Below are positions 38,701 to 50,647 of a DNA stretch of 64,000 nucleotides, in pieces. A program made the translations under genes and the position numbers. Below the pieces are notes generated by a model. It ran no database searches. It was not told the origin of the DNA and was given only the letters and a program-made list of their open reading frames with translations. How positions within the stretch are numbered: the stretch's first letter is position 1; every line of letters starts with the position of its first letter. The stretch lies in the NCBI RefSeq assembly GCF_023091745.1, contig NC_068925.1, positions 1 to 64,000 of the forward strand. Reading direction: 5' to 3'. This DNA is from Budorcas taxicolor (Eukaryota > Chordata > Mammalia > Artiodactyla > Bovidae).

Positions 38701-41700
38701 AATGGACTGAGACATCTGTGGGACTTAGGAATGGTGGCACGACCCTGGAGTTCCTCTCGCCGTTCCTGTTGAGAGGGCCTCCTCTTGAGATGCGACGGGA
38801 ATGCCGGGAACTCTTTCCCGACGAAGCAGGGAAAGGATCCCTCATCTCGAACTACGAGGCGGAAACGGGGCTCCTCTGGATGTGGGCGGGACCCTCGTGA
38901 TTCCTCTCGAGTGGAGACGGCTAGGTCGGGGAACTTCTTGATTTGCACCAAGGGTGTGAAGGACCCTTTCGAAGTTCCAGAGGTGAGGTGTGATCAGCCT
39001 CGAGACGCCTCAGCGGAAATGGGCCTCATATCGCCTGGAGGGGAGAACCTCCTGGATTTTCTCGAGTTGCGGCAGGTCTTCTCGAGTTACGACGGGGACC
39101 TCAGGGACCCGGTCTGGTGGCCTCAGGAAAGGCCAGTCCCCATGCGAGTTACTAGGGGAGCTCTCGGGATTCCTCTCCCGTCCATGCCGGGGCCTCAGTC
39201 CTTGTGTGGAGTCGGGGCCGGAACCTGAGGATTCCTCTCCAGTGTTGCCATGGATCTTGGGGTGCTTCTGAGTCTCCCCAGGGGAGTCAGGCCTCGTCTC
39301 GAGTGGGGGCATGCACGTGCGCTTTCCTCCCGAGCTGCAGCAGTAGTGTCACGCTTCCTGTCACGTGGATCAAGGGATCTGTGGCTTTCCCTCGAGGCTG
39401 TCCCTCGAGGCTTTCCCACGAGGCTTCCCCTCAGGGCTGTGCCACCTGCCACCTTGGTGTGAGTCGATCCTCGGCGTGAAATACGAGCCTGTGAAGGGAA
39501 AAGAGGTTCCTCTGGAATGGACTGAGATATCTGGGGGACTCTTGGAATGGTGGCACGACCCTGGAGTTCCTCTCGCCGTTCCTGTTGAGAGGGCCTCCTC
39601 TTGAGATGCGACGGGAATGCCGGGAACTCTTTCCCGACGAAGCAGGGAAAGGATCCCTCATCTCGAGCTACGAGGTGGAAAGGGTGCTCCTCCGGATGTG
39701 GGCGGGACCCTCGTGATTCCTCTCGAGTGGAGACGGGTATGTCGGGGAACTTCTTGATTTGCACCAAGGGTGTGAAGGACCCTTTCGAAGTTCCAGAGGT
39801 GAGGTGTGATTAGCCTCGAGACGCCTCAGCGGAAATGGGCCTCATCTCACCTGGAGGGGAGAACCTCCTGGATTTTCTCGAGTTGCGGCAGGTCTTCTCG
39901 AGTTACGACGGGGACCTCAGGGACCCGCTCTGGTGGCTTCAGGAAAGGCCAGTCCCCATGCGAGTTGCTAGGGGACCTCTCGGGATTCCTCTCCCGTCCA
40001 TGCCGGGGCCTCAGTCCTTGTGTGGAGTCGGGGCCGGAACCTGAGGATACCTCTCCAGTGTTGCCATGGATCTTGGGGTGCTTCTGAGTCTCCCCAGGGG
40101 AGTCAGGCCTTGTCTCGAGTGGGGGCATGCACGTGCGCTTTCCTCCCGAGCTGCAGCAGTAGTGTCACGCTTCCTGTCACGTGGATCAAGGGATCTGTGG
40201 CTTTCCCTCGAAGCTGTCCCTCGAGGCTTTCCCACGAGGCTTTCCCACAGGGCTGTGCCACGTGCCACCTTGGTGTGAGTCGATCCTCGGCGTGAAAGAC
40301 GAGCCGGTGAAGGGAAAAGAGGTTCCTCTGGAATGGACTGAGACATCTGGGGGACTCTTGGAATGGTGGCACGACCCTGGAGTTCCTCTCACCGTTCCTG
40401 TTGAGAGGGCCTCCTCTTGAGATGGACGGCAACGCCGGGAACTCTTTCCCGACGAAGCAGGGAAAGGATCCCTCATCTCGAGCTACGAGGCGGAAACGGG
40501 GCTCCTCTGGATGTGGGCGGGACCCTCGTGATTCCTCTCGAGTGGAGACGGCTAGGTCGGGGAACTTCTTGATTTGCACCAAGGGTGTGAAGGACCCTTT
40601 CGAAGTTCCAGAGGTGAGGTGTGATCAGCCTCGAGACGCCTCAGCGGAAATGGGCCTCATCTCGCCTGGAGGGGAGAACCTCCTGGATTTTCTCGAGTTG
40701 CGGCAGGTCTTCTCGAGTTACGACTGGGACCTCAGGGACCCGCTCTGGTGGCCTCAGGAAAGGCCAGTCCCCATGCGAGTTGCTAGGGGACCTCTCAGGA
40801 TTCCTCTCCCGCCCATGCCGGGGCCTCAGTCCTAGTGTGGAGTCGGGACCGGAACCTGAGGATTCCTCTCCAGTGTTGCCATGGATCTTGGGGTGCTTCT
40901 GAGTCTCCCCAGGGGAGTCAGGCCTCGTCTCGAGTGGGGGCATGCACGTGCGCTTTCCTCCCGAGCTGCAGCAGTAGTGTCACGCTTCCTGTCACGTGGA
41001 TCAAGGGATCTGTGGCTTTCCCTCGAGGCTGTCCCTCGAGGCTTTCCCACGAGGCTTTCCCACAGGGCTGTGCCATGTGCCACCTTGGTGTGAGTCGATC
41101 CTCGGCGTGAAAGACGAGCCGGTGAAGGGAAAAGAGGTTCCTCTGGAATGGACTGAGACATCTGGGGGACTCTTGGAATGGTGGCACGACCCTGGAGTTC
41201 CTCTCGCCGTTCCTGTTGAGAGGGCCTCCTCTTGAGATGCGACGGGAATGCCGGGAACTCTTTCCCGACGAAGCAGGGAAAGGATCCCTGATCTCGAGCT
41301 ACGAGGCAGAAACGGGGCTCCTCTGGATGTGGGCGGGACCCTCGTGATTCCTCTGGAGTGGAGACGAGTATGTCGGGGAACTTCTTGATTTGCACCAAGG
41401 GTGTGAAGGACCCTTTCGAAGTTCCAGAGGTGAGGTGTGATCAGCCTCGAGAAGCCTCAGCGGAAATGGGCCTCATCTCGCCTGGAGGGGAGAACCTCCT
41501 GGATTTTCTCGAGTTGCAGCAGGTCTTCTCGAGTTACGACGGGGACCACAGGGACCCGCTCTGGTGGCCTCAGGAAAGGTCAGTCCCCATGCGAGTTGCT
41601 AGGGGACCTCTCGGGATTCCTCTCCCATCCATGCCTGGGCCTCAGTCCTTGTGTGGAGTCGGGGCCGGAACCTGAGAATTCCTCTCCAGTGTTGCCATGG

Positions 41701-42399
41701 ATCTTGGGGTGCTTCTGAGTCTCCCCAGGGGAGTTAGGCCTCGTCTCGAGTGGGGGCATGCACGTGCGCTTTCCTCCCGAGCTGCAGCAGTAGTGTCACG
41801 CTTCCTGTCACGTGGATCAAGGGATCTGTGGCTTTCCCTAGAGGCTGTCCCTCGAGGCTTTCCCACGAGGCTTTCCCACAGGGCTGTGCCACGTGCCACC
41901 TTGGTGTGAGTCGATCCTCGGCGTGAAAGACGAGCCGGTGAAGGGAAAAGAGGTTCCTCTGCAATGGACTGAGACATCTGTGGGACTTTGGAATGGTGGC
42001 ACGACCCTGGAGTTCCTCTCGCCGTTCCTGTTGAGAGGGCCTCCTCTTGAGATGCGACGGGAATGCCGGGAACTCTTTCCCGACGAAGCAGGGAAAGGAT
42101 CCCTCATCTCGAACTACGAGGCGGAAACGGGGCTCCTCTGGATGTGGGCGGGACCCTCGTGATTCCTCTCGAGTGGAGACGGCTAGGTCGGGGAACTTCT
42201 TGATTTGCACCAAGGGTGTGAAGGACCCTTTCGAAGTTCCAGAGGTGAGGTGTGATCAGCCTCGAGACGCCTCAGCGGAAATGGGCCTCATATCGCCTGG
42301 AGGGGAGAACCTCCTGGATTTTCTCGAGTTGCAGCAGGTCTTCTCGAGTTACGACGGGGACCTCAGGGACCCGGTCTGGTGGCCTCAGGAAAGGCCAAT

Positions 42400-44180
42400 C
42401 CCCATGCGAGTTGCTAGGGGACCTCTCGGGATTCCTCTCCCGTCCATGCCGGGGCCTCAGTCCTTGTGTGGAGTCGGGGCCGGAACCTGAGGATACCTCT
42501 CCAGTGTTGCCATGGATCTTGGGGTGCTTCTGAGTCTCCCCAGGGGAGTCAGGCCTCGTCTCGAGTGGGGGCATGCACGTGCGCTTTCCTCCCGAGCTGC
42601 AGCAGTAGTGTCACGCTTCCTGTCACGTGGATCAAGGGATCTGTGGCTTTCCCTCGAAGCTGTCCTTCGAGGCTTTCCCACGAGGCTTTCCCACAGGGCT
42701 GTGCCACGTGCCACCTTGGTGTGAGTCGATCCTCGGGGTGAAAGACGAGCCGGTGAAGGGAAAAGAGGTTCCTCTGGAATGGACTGAGACATCTGGGGGA
42801 CTCTTGGAATGGTGGCACGACCCTGGAGTTCCTCTCACCGTTCCTGTTGAGAGGGCCTCCTCTTGAGATGCGACGGGAACGCCGGGAACTCTTTCCCGAC
42901 GAAGCAGGGAAAGGATCCCTCATCTCGAGCTACGAGGCGGAAAAGGGGCTCCTCTGAATGTGGGCGGGACCCTCGTGATTCCTCTCGAGTGGAGACGGCT
43001 AGGTCGGGGAACTTCTTGATTTGCACCAAGGGTGTGAAGCACCCTTTCGAAGTTCCAGAGGTGAGGTGTGATTAGCCTCGAGACGCCTCAGCGGAAATGG
43101 GCCTCATCTCGCCTGGAGGGGAGAACCTCCTGGATTTTCTCGAGTTGCGGCAGGTCTTCTCGAGTAAGGACGGGGACCTCAGGGACCCGCTCTGGTGGCT
43201 TCAGGAAAGGCCAGTCCCCATGCGAGTTGCTAGGGGACCTCTCGGGATTCCTCTCCCGTCCATGCCGGGGCCTCAGTCCTTGTGTGGAGTCGGGGCCGGA
43301 ACTTGAGGATACCTCTCCAGTGTTGCCATGGATCTTGGGGTGCTTCTGAGTCTCCCCAGGGGAGTCAGGCCTCGTCTCGAGTGGGGGCATGCACGTGCGC
43401 TTTCCTCCCGAGCTGCAGCAGTAGTGTCACGCTTCCTGTCACGTGGATCAAGGGATCTGTGGCTTTCCCTCGAAGCTGTCCTTCGAGGCTTTCCCACGAG
43501 GCTTTCCCACAGGGCTGTGCCACGTGCCACCTTGGTGTGAGTCGATCCTCGGGGTGAAAGGCGAGCCGGTGAAGGGAAAAGAGGTTCCTCTGGAATGGAC
43601 TGAGACATCTGGGGGACTCTTGGAATGGTGGCACGACCCTGGAGTTCCTCTCACCGTTCCTGTTGAGAGGGCCTCCTCTTGAGATGCGACGGGAACGCCG
43701 GGAACTCTTTCCCGACGAAGCAGGGAAAGGATCCCTCATCTCGAGCTACGAGGCGGAAAAGGGGCTCCTCTGAATGTGGGCGGGACCCTCGTGATTCCTC
43801 TCGAGTGGAGACGGCTAGGTCGGGGAACTTCTTGATTTGCACCAAGGGTGTGAAGGACCCTTTCGAAGTTCCAGAGGTGAGGTGTGATTAGCCTCGAGAC
43901 GCCTCAGCGGAAATGGGCCTCATCTCGCCTGGAGGGGAGAACCTCCTGGATTTTCTCGAGTTGCGGCAGGTCTTCTCGAGTAACGACGGGGACCTCAGGG
44001 ACCCGCTCTGGTGGCTTCAGGAAAGGCCAGTCCCCATGCGAGTTGCTAGGGGACCTCTCGGGATTCCTCTCCCGTCCATGCCGGGGCCTCAGTCCTTGTG
44101 TGGAGTCGGGGCCGGAACCTGAGGATACCTCTCCAGTGTTGCCATGGATCTTGGGGTGCTTCTGAGTCTCCCCAGGGGAG
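42400..44180 (+). repeat. Adjacent single-monomer duplication (two near-identical copies)
   Basis: About 42.40-43.36 kb and 43.21-44.18 kb match at an offset of one monomer. Shared private variants are CTGTCCTTCGAGG, GGAAAAGGGGCTCC and CCTCTGAATGTGG. I see only about four differences: GGAACCTGAGG at 42482 versus GGAACTTGAGG at 43298, GAAAGACGAG versus GAAAGGCGAG (42740, 43556), and in the first copy GAAGCACCC at 43037 and GAGTAAGGACG at 43163. The one-monomer shift with high identity points to a recent local duplication by slippage or unequal exchange. Confidence 0.82.
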
Positions 44181-46579
44181 TCAGGCCTTGTCTCGAGTGG
44201 GGGCATGCACGTGCGCTTTCCTCCCGAGCTGCAGCAGTAGTGTCACGCTTCCTGTCACGTGGATCAAGGGATCTGTGGCTTTCCCTCGAAGCTGTCCCTC
44301 GAGTCTTTCCCACGAGGCTTTCCCACAGGGCTGTGCCACGTGCCACCTTGGTGTGAGTCGATCCTCGGGGTGAAAGACGAGCCGGTGAAGGGAAAAGAGG
44401 TTCCTCTGGAATGGACTGAGACATCTGGGGGACTCTTGGAATGGTGGCACGACCCTGGAGTTCCTCTCACCGTTCCTGTTGAGAGGGCCTCCTCTTGAGA
44501 TGCGACGGGAACGCCGGGAACTCTTTCCCGACGAAGCAGGGAAAGGATCCCTCATCTCGAGCTACGAGGCGGAAACGGGGCTCCTCTGGATGTGGGCGGG
44601 ACCCTCGTGATTCCTCTCGAGTGGAGACGGCTAGGTCGGGGAACTTCTTGATTTGCACCAAGGGTGTGAAGGACCCTTTCGAAGTTCCAGAGGGGAGGTG
44701 TGATCAGCCTCGAGACGCCTCAGCGGAAATGGGCCTCATCTCGCCTGGAGGGGAGAACCTCCTGGATTTTCTCGAGTTGCGGCAGGTCTTCTCGAGTTAC
44801 GACGGGGACCTCAGGGACCCGCTCTGGTGGCCTCAGGAAAGGCCAGTCCCCATGCGAGTTGCTAGGGGACCTCTCGGGATTCCTCTCCCGTCCATGCCGG
44901 GGCCTCAGTCCTTGTGTGGAGTCGGGGCCGGAACCTGAGGATACCTCTCCAGTGTTGCCATGGATCTTGGGGTGCTTCTGAGTCTCCCCAGGGGAGTCAG
45001 GCCTTGTCTCGAGTGAGGGCATGCACGTGCGCTTTCCTCCCGAGCTGCAGCAGTAGTGTCACGCTTCCTGTCACGTGGATCAAGGGATCTGTGGCTTTCC
45101 CTCGAAGCTGTCCCTCGAGGCTTTCCCACGAGGCTTTCCCACAGGGCTGTGCCACGTGCCACCTTGGTGTGAGTCGATCCTCGGGGTGAAAGACGAGCCG
45201 GTGAAGGGAAAAGAGGTTCCTCTGGAATGGACTGAGACATCTGGGGGACTCTTGGAATGGTGGCACGACCCTGGAGTTCCTCTCGCCGTTCCTGTTGAGA
45301 GGGCCTCCTCTTGAGATGGACGGCAACGCCGGGAACTCTTTCCCGACGAAGCAGGGAAAGGATCCCTCATCTCGAGCTACGAGGCGGAAACGGGGCTCCT
45401 CTGGATGTGGGCGGGACCCTCGTGATTCCTCTCGAGTGGAGACGGCTAGGTCGGGGAACTTCTTGATTTGCACCAAGGGTGTGAAGGACCCTTTCGAAGT
45501 TCCAGAGGTGAGGTGTGATCAGCCTCGAGACGCCTCAGCGGAAATGGGCCTCATCTCGCCTGGAGGGGAGAACCTCCTGGATTTTCTCGAGTTGCGGCAG
45601 GTCTTCTCGAGTTACGACGGGGACCTCAGGGACCCGCTCTGGTGGCCTCAGGAAAGGCCAGTCCCCATGCGAGTTGCTAGGGGACCTCTCGGGATTCCTC
45701 TCCCGTCCATGCCGGGGCCTCAGTCCTTGTGTGGAGTCGGGGCCGGAACCTGAGGATTCCTCTCCAGTGTTGCCATGGATCTTGGGGTGCTTCTGAGTCT
45801 CCCCAGGGGAGTCAGGGCTCGTCTCGAGTGGGGGCTTGCACGTGCGCTTTCCTCCCGAGCTGCAGCAGTAGTGTCACGCTTCCTGTCACGTGGATCAAGG
45901 GATCTGTGGCTTTCCCTCGAGGCTGTCCCTCGAGGCTTTCCCACGAGGCTTTCCCACAGGGCTGTGCCACGTGCCACCTTGGTGTGAGTCGATCCTCGGC
46001 GTGAAAGACGAGCCGGTGAAGGGAAAAGAGGTTCCTCTGGAATGGACTGAGACATCTGGGGGACTCTTGGAATGGTGGCACGACCCTGGAGTTCCTCTCG
46101 CCGTTCCTGTTGAGAGGGCCTCCTCTTGAGATGCGACGGGAACGCCGGGAACTCTTTCCCGATGAAGCAGGGAAAGGATCCCTGATCTCGAGCTACGAGG
46201 CAGAAACGGGGCTCCTCTAGATGTGGGCGGGACCCTCGTGATTCCTCTCTAGTGGAGACGGGTATGTCGGGGAACTTCTTGATTTGCACCAAGGGTGTGA
46301 AGGACCCTTTCGAAGTTCCAGAGGTGAGGTGTGATCAGCCTCGAGACGCCTCAGCGGAAATGGGCCTCATCTCGCCTGGAGGGGAGAACCTCCTGGATTT
46401 TCTCGAGTTGCAGCAGGTCTTCTCGAGTTACGACGGGGACCACAGGGACCCGCTATGGTGGCCTCAGGAAAGGCCAGTCCCCATGTGAGTTGCTAGGGGA
46501 CCTCTCGGGATTCCTCTCCCATCCATGCCTGGGCCTCAGTCCTTGTGTGGAGTCGGGGCCGGAACCTGAGAATTCCTCT

Positions 46580-49420
46580 CCAGTGTTGCCATGGATCTTC
46601 GGGTGCTTCTGAGTCTCCCAAGGGGAGTTAGGCCTCGTCTCGAGTGGGGGCATGCACGTGCTCTTTCCTCCCGAGCTGCAGCAGTATTGTCACGCTTCCT
46701 GTCACGTGGATCAAGGGATCTGTGGCTTTCCCTCGAGGCTGTCCCTCGAGGCTTTCCCACGAGGCTTTCCCACAGGGCTGTGCCACGTGCCACCTTGGTG
46801 TGAGTCGATCCTCGGCGTGAAAGACGAGCCGGTGAAGGGAAAAGAGGTTCCTCTGCAATGGACTGAGACATCTGTGGTACTTTGGAATGGTGGCACGACC
46901 CTGGAGTTCCTCTCGCCGTTCCTGTTGAGAGGGCCTCCTCTTGAGATGCGACGGGAACGCCGGGAACTCTTTCCCGACGAAGCAGGGAAAGGATCCCTCA
47001 TCTCGAACTACGAGGCGGAAACGGGGCTCCACTGGATGTGGGCGGGACCCTCGTGATTCCTCTAGAGTGGAGACGGCTAGGTCGGGGAACTTCTTGATTT
47101 GCACCAAGGGTGTGAAGGACCCTTTCGAAGTTCCAGAGGTGAGGTGTGATCAGCCTCGAGACGCCTCAGCGGAAATGGGCCTCATATCGCCTGGAGGGGA
47201 GAACCTCCTGGATTTTCTCGAGTTGCGGCAGGTCTTCTCGAGTTACGACGGGGACCTCAGGGACCCGGTCTGGTGGCCTCAGGAAAGGATAATCCCCATG
47301 CGAGTTGCTAGGGGACCTCTTGGGATTTCTCTCCCGTCCATGCCGGGGCCTCAGTCCTTGTGTGGAGTCGGGGCCGGAACCTGAGGATACCTCTCCAGTG
47401 TTGCCATGGATCTTGGGGTGCTTCTGAGTCTCCCCAGGGGAGTCAGGCCTCGTCTCGAGTGGGGGCATGCACGTGCGCTTTCCTCCCGAGCTGCAGCAGT
47501 AGTGTCACGCTTCCTGGCACGTGGATCAAGGAATCTGTGGCTTTCCCTCGAAGCTGTCCCTCGAGGCTTTCCCACGAGGCTTTCCCACAGGGCTGTGCCA
47601 CGTGCCACCTTGGTGTGAGTCGATCCTCGGGGTGAAAGCCGAGCCGGTGAAGGGAAAAGAGGTTCCTCTGGAATGGACTGAGACATCTGGGGGACTCTTG
47701 GAATGGTGGCACGACCCTGGAGTTCCTCTCACCGTTCCTGTTGAGAGGGCCTCCTCTTGAGATGCGACGGCAACGCCGGGAACTCTTTCCCGACGAAGCA
47801 GGGAAAGGATCCCTCATCTCGAGCTACGAGGCGGAAACGGGGCTCCTCTGGATGTGGGCGGGACCCTCGTGATTCCTCTCGAGTGGAGACGGGTATGTCG
47901 GGGAACTTCTTGATTTGCACCAAGGGTGTGAAGGACCCTTTCGAAGTTCCAGAGGGGAGGTGTGATCAGCCTCGAGACGCCTCAGCGGAAATGGGCCTCA
48001 TCTCGCCTGGAGGGGAGAACCTCCTGGATTTTCTCGAGTTGCGGCAGGTCTTCTCGAGTTACGACGGGGACCTCAGGGACCCGCTCTGGTGGCCTCAGGA
48101 AAGGCCAGTCCCCATGCGAGTTGCTAGGGGACCTCTCGGGATTCCTCTCCCGTCCATGCCGGGGCCTCAGTCCTTGTGTGGAGTCGGGGCCGGAACCTGA
48201 GGATTCCTCTCCAGTGTTGCCATGGATCTTGGGGTGCTTTTGAGTCTCCCAAGGGGAGTCAGGCCTCGTCTCGAGTGGGGGCATGCACGTGCGCTTTCCT
48301 CCCGAGCTGCAGCAGTATTGTCACGCTTCCTGTCACGTGGATCAAGGGATCTGTGGCTTTCCCTCGAGGCTGTCCCTCGAGGCTTTCCCACGAGGCTTTC
48401 CCACAGGGCTGTGCCACGTGCCACCTTGGTGTGAGTCGATCCTCGGGGTGAAAGACGAGCCGGTGAAGGGAAAAGAGGTTCCTCTGGAATGGACTGAGAC
48501 ATCTGGGGGACTCTTGGAATGGTGGCACGACCCTGGAGTTCCTCTCGCCGTTCCTGTTGAGAGGGCCTCCTCTTGAGATGCGACGGGAACGCCGGGAACT
48601 CTTTCCCGACGAAGCAGGGAAAGGATCCCTCATCTCGAGCTACGAGGCGGAAACGGGGCTCCTCTGGATGTGGGCGGGACCCTCGTGATTCCTTTCGAGT
48701 GGAGACGGGTATGTCGGGGAACTTCTTGATTTGCACCAAGGGTGTGAAGGACCCTTTCGAAGTTCCAGAGGTGAGGTGTGATCAGCCTCGAGACGCCTCA
48801 GCGGAAATGGGCCTCATATCGCCTGGAGGGGAGAACCTCCTGGATTTTCTCGAGTTGCGGCAGGTCTTCTCGAGTTACGACGGGGACCTCAGGGACCCGG
48901 TCTGGTGGCCTCAGGAAAGGATAATCCCCATGCGAGTTGCTAGGGGACCTCTTGGGATTTCTCTCCCGTCCATGCCGGGGCCTCAGTCCTTGTGTGGAGT
49001 CGGGGCCGGAACCTGAGGATACCTCTCCAGTGTTGCCATGGATCTTGGGGTGCTTCTGAGTCTCCCCAGGTGAGTCAGGCCTCGTCTCGAGTGGGGGCAT
49101 GCACGTGCGCTTTCCTCCCGAGCTGCAGCAGTAGTGTCACGCTTCCTGGCACGTGGATCAAGGAATCTGTGGCTTTCCCTCGAAGCTGTCCCTCGAGGCT
49201 TTCCCACGAGGCTTTCCCACAGGGCTGTGCCACGAGCCACCTTGGTGTGAGTCGATCCTCGGGGTGAAAGCCGAGCCGGTGAAGGGAAAAGAGGTTCCTC
49301 TGGAATGGACTGAGACATCTGGGGGACTCTTGGAATGGTGGCACGACCCTGGAGTTCCTCTCACCGTTCCTGTTGAGAGGGCCTCCTCTTGAGATGCGAC
49401 GGGAACGCCGGGAACTCTTT
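46580..49420 (+). repeat. Two-monomer offset duplication (about 1,632 bp shift)
   Basis: Private variants return two monomers apart: GCAGTATTGTCACG near 46680 and 48311, GGAAAGGATAATCCCC near 47283 and 48915, CTTGGGATTTCTC near 47319 and 48951, CCTGGCACGTGG near 47513 and 49145, and GAAAGCCGAGCC near 47634 and 49266. The intervening monomers differ, so a two-monomer unit was duplicated and then partly overwritten. Confidence 0.8.
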
Positions 49421-50647
49421 CCCGACGAAGCAGGGAAAGGATCCCTCATCTCGAGCTACGAGGCGGAAACGGGGCTCCTCTGGATGTGGGCGGGACCCTC
49501 GTGATTCCTCTCGAGTGGAGACGGCTAGGTCGGGGAACTTCTTGATTTGCACCAAGGGTGTGAAGGACCCTTTCGAAGTTCCAGAGGGGAGGTGTGATCA
49601 GCCTCGAGACGCCTCAGCGGAAATGGGCCTCATCTCGCCTGGAGGGGAGAACCTCCTGGATTTTCTCGAGTTGCGGCAGGTCTTCTCGAGTTACGACGGG
49701 GACCTCAGGGACCCGCTCTTGTGGCCTCAGGAAAGGCCAGTCCCCATGCGAGTTGCTAGGGGACCTCTCGGGATTCCTCTCCCGTCATGCCAGGGCCTCA
49801 GTCCTTGTGTGGAGTCGGGGCCGGAACCTGAGGATTCCTCTCCAGTTTTGCCATGGATCTTGGGGTGCTTCTGAGTCTCCCCAGGGGAGTCAGGCCTCGT
49901 CTCGAGTGGGGGCATGCACGTGCGCTTTCCTCCCGAGCTGCAGCAGTAGTGTCACGCTTCCTGTCACGTGGATCAAGGGATCTGTGGCTTTCCCTCGAGG
50001 CTGTCCCTCGAGGCTTTCCCACGAGGCTTTCCCACAGGGCTGTGCCACGTGCCACCTTGGTGTGAGTCGATCCTCGGCGTGAAAGACGAGCCGGTGAAGG
50101 GAAAAGAGGTTCCTCTGGAATGGACTGAGACATCTGGGGGACTCTTGGAATGGTGGCACGACCCTGGAGTTCCTCTCGCCGTTCCTGTTGAGAGGGCCTC
50201 CTCTTGAGATGCGACGGGAATGCCGGGAACTCTTTCCCGATGAAGCAGGGAAAGGATCCCTGATCTCGAGCTACGAGGCAGAAACGGGGCTCCTCTGGAT
50301 GTGGGCGGGACCCTCGTGATTCCTCTCGAGTGGAGACGAGTATGTCGGGGAACTTCTTGATTTGCACCAAGGGTGTGAAGGACCCTTTCGAAGTTCCAGA
50401 GGTGAGGTGTGATCAGCCTCGAGACGCCTCAGCGGAAATGGGCCTCATCTCGCCTGGAGGGGAGAACCTCCTGGATTTTCTCGAGTTGCAGCAGGTCTTC
50501 TCGAGTTACGACGGGGACCACAGGGACCCGCTCTGGTGGCCTCAGGAAAGGTCAGTCCCCATGCGAGTTGCTAGGGGACCTCTCGGGATTCCTCTCCCAT
50601 CCATGCCTGGGCCTCAGTCCTTGTGTGGAGTCGGGGCCGGAACCTGA

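Larger units (their letters stand above)
32704..50647 (+). repeat. Higher-order repeat region, 5-6 monomer period (about 4.08-4.89 kb)
   Basis: An EcoRI-bearing monomer subtype recurs at 32704, 36783, 41676, 46570 and 50648: steps of 4,079, 4,893, 4,894 and 4,078 bp, that is 5, 6, 6 and 5 monomers. It is marked by GGACCACAGGG, CCATCCATGCCTGGG and GAGAATTCC. It is preceded by a monomer with GAGGCAGAAACGG (32331, 35597, 41305, 46198 and 50275, approximately). At four of the five it is followed by CTCTGCAATGG with a shortened GGACTTTGG or GGACTTAGG. That shortening makes several 815-bp monomers. A second marker, GAGATGGACGGCAACG, occurs at about 40420 and 45312, again six monomers apart. Between EcoRI monomers the order of the other subtypes varies. 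Confidence 0.85.
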
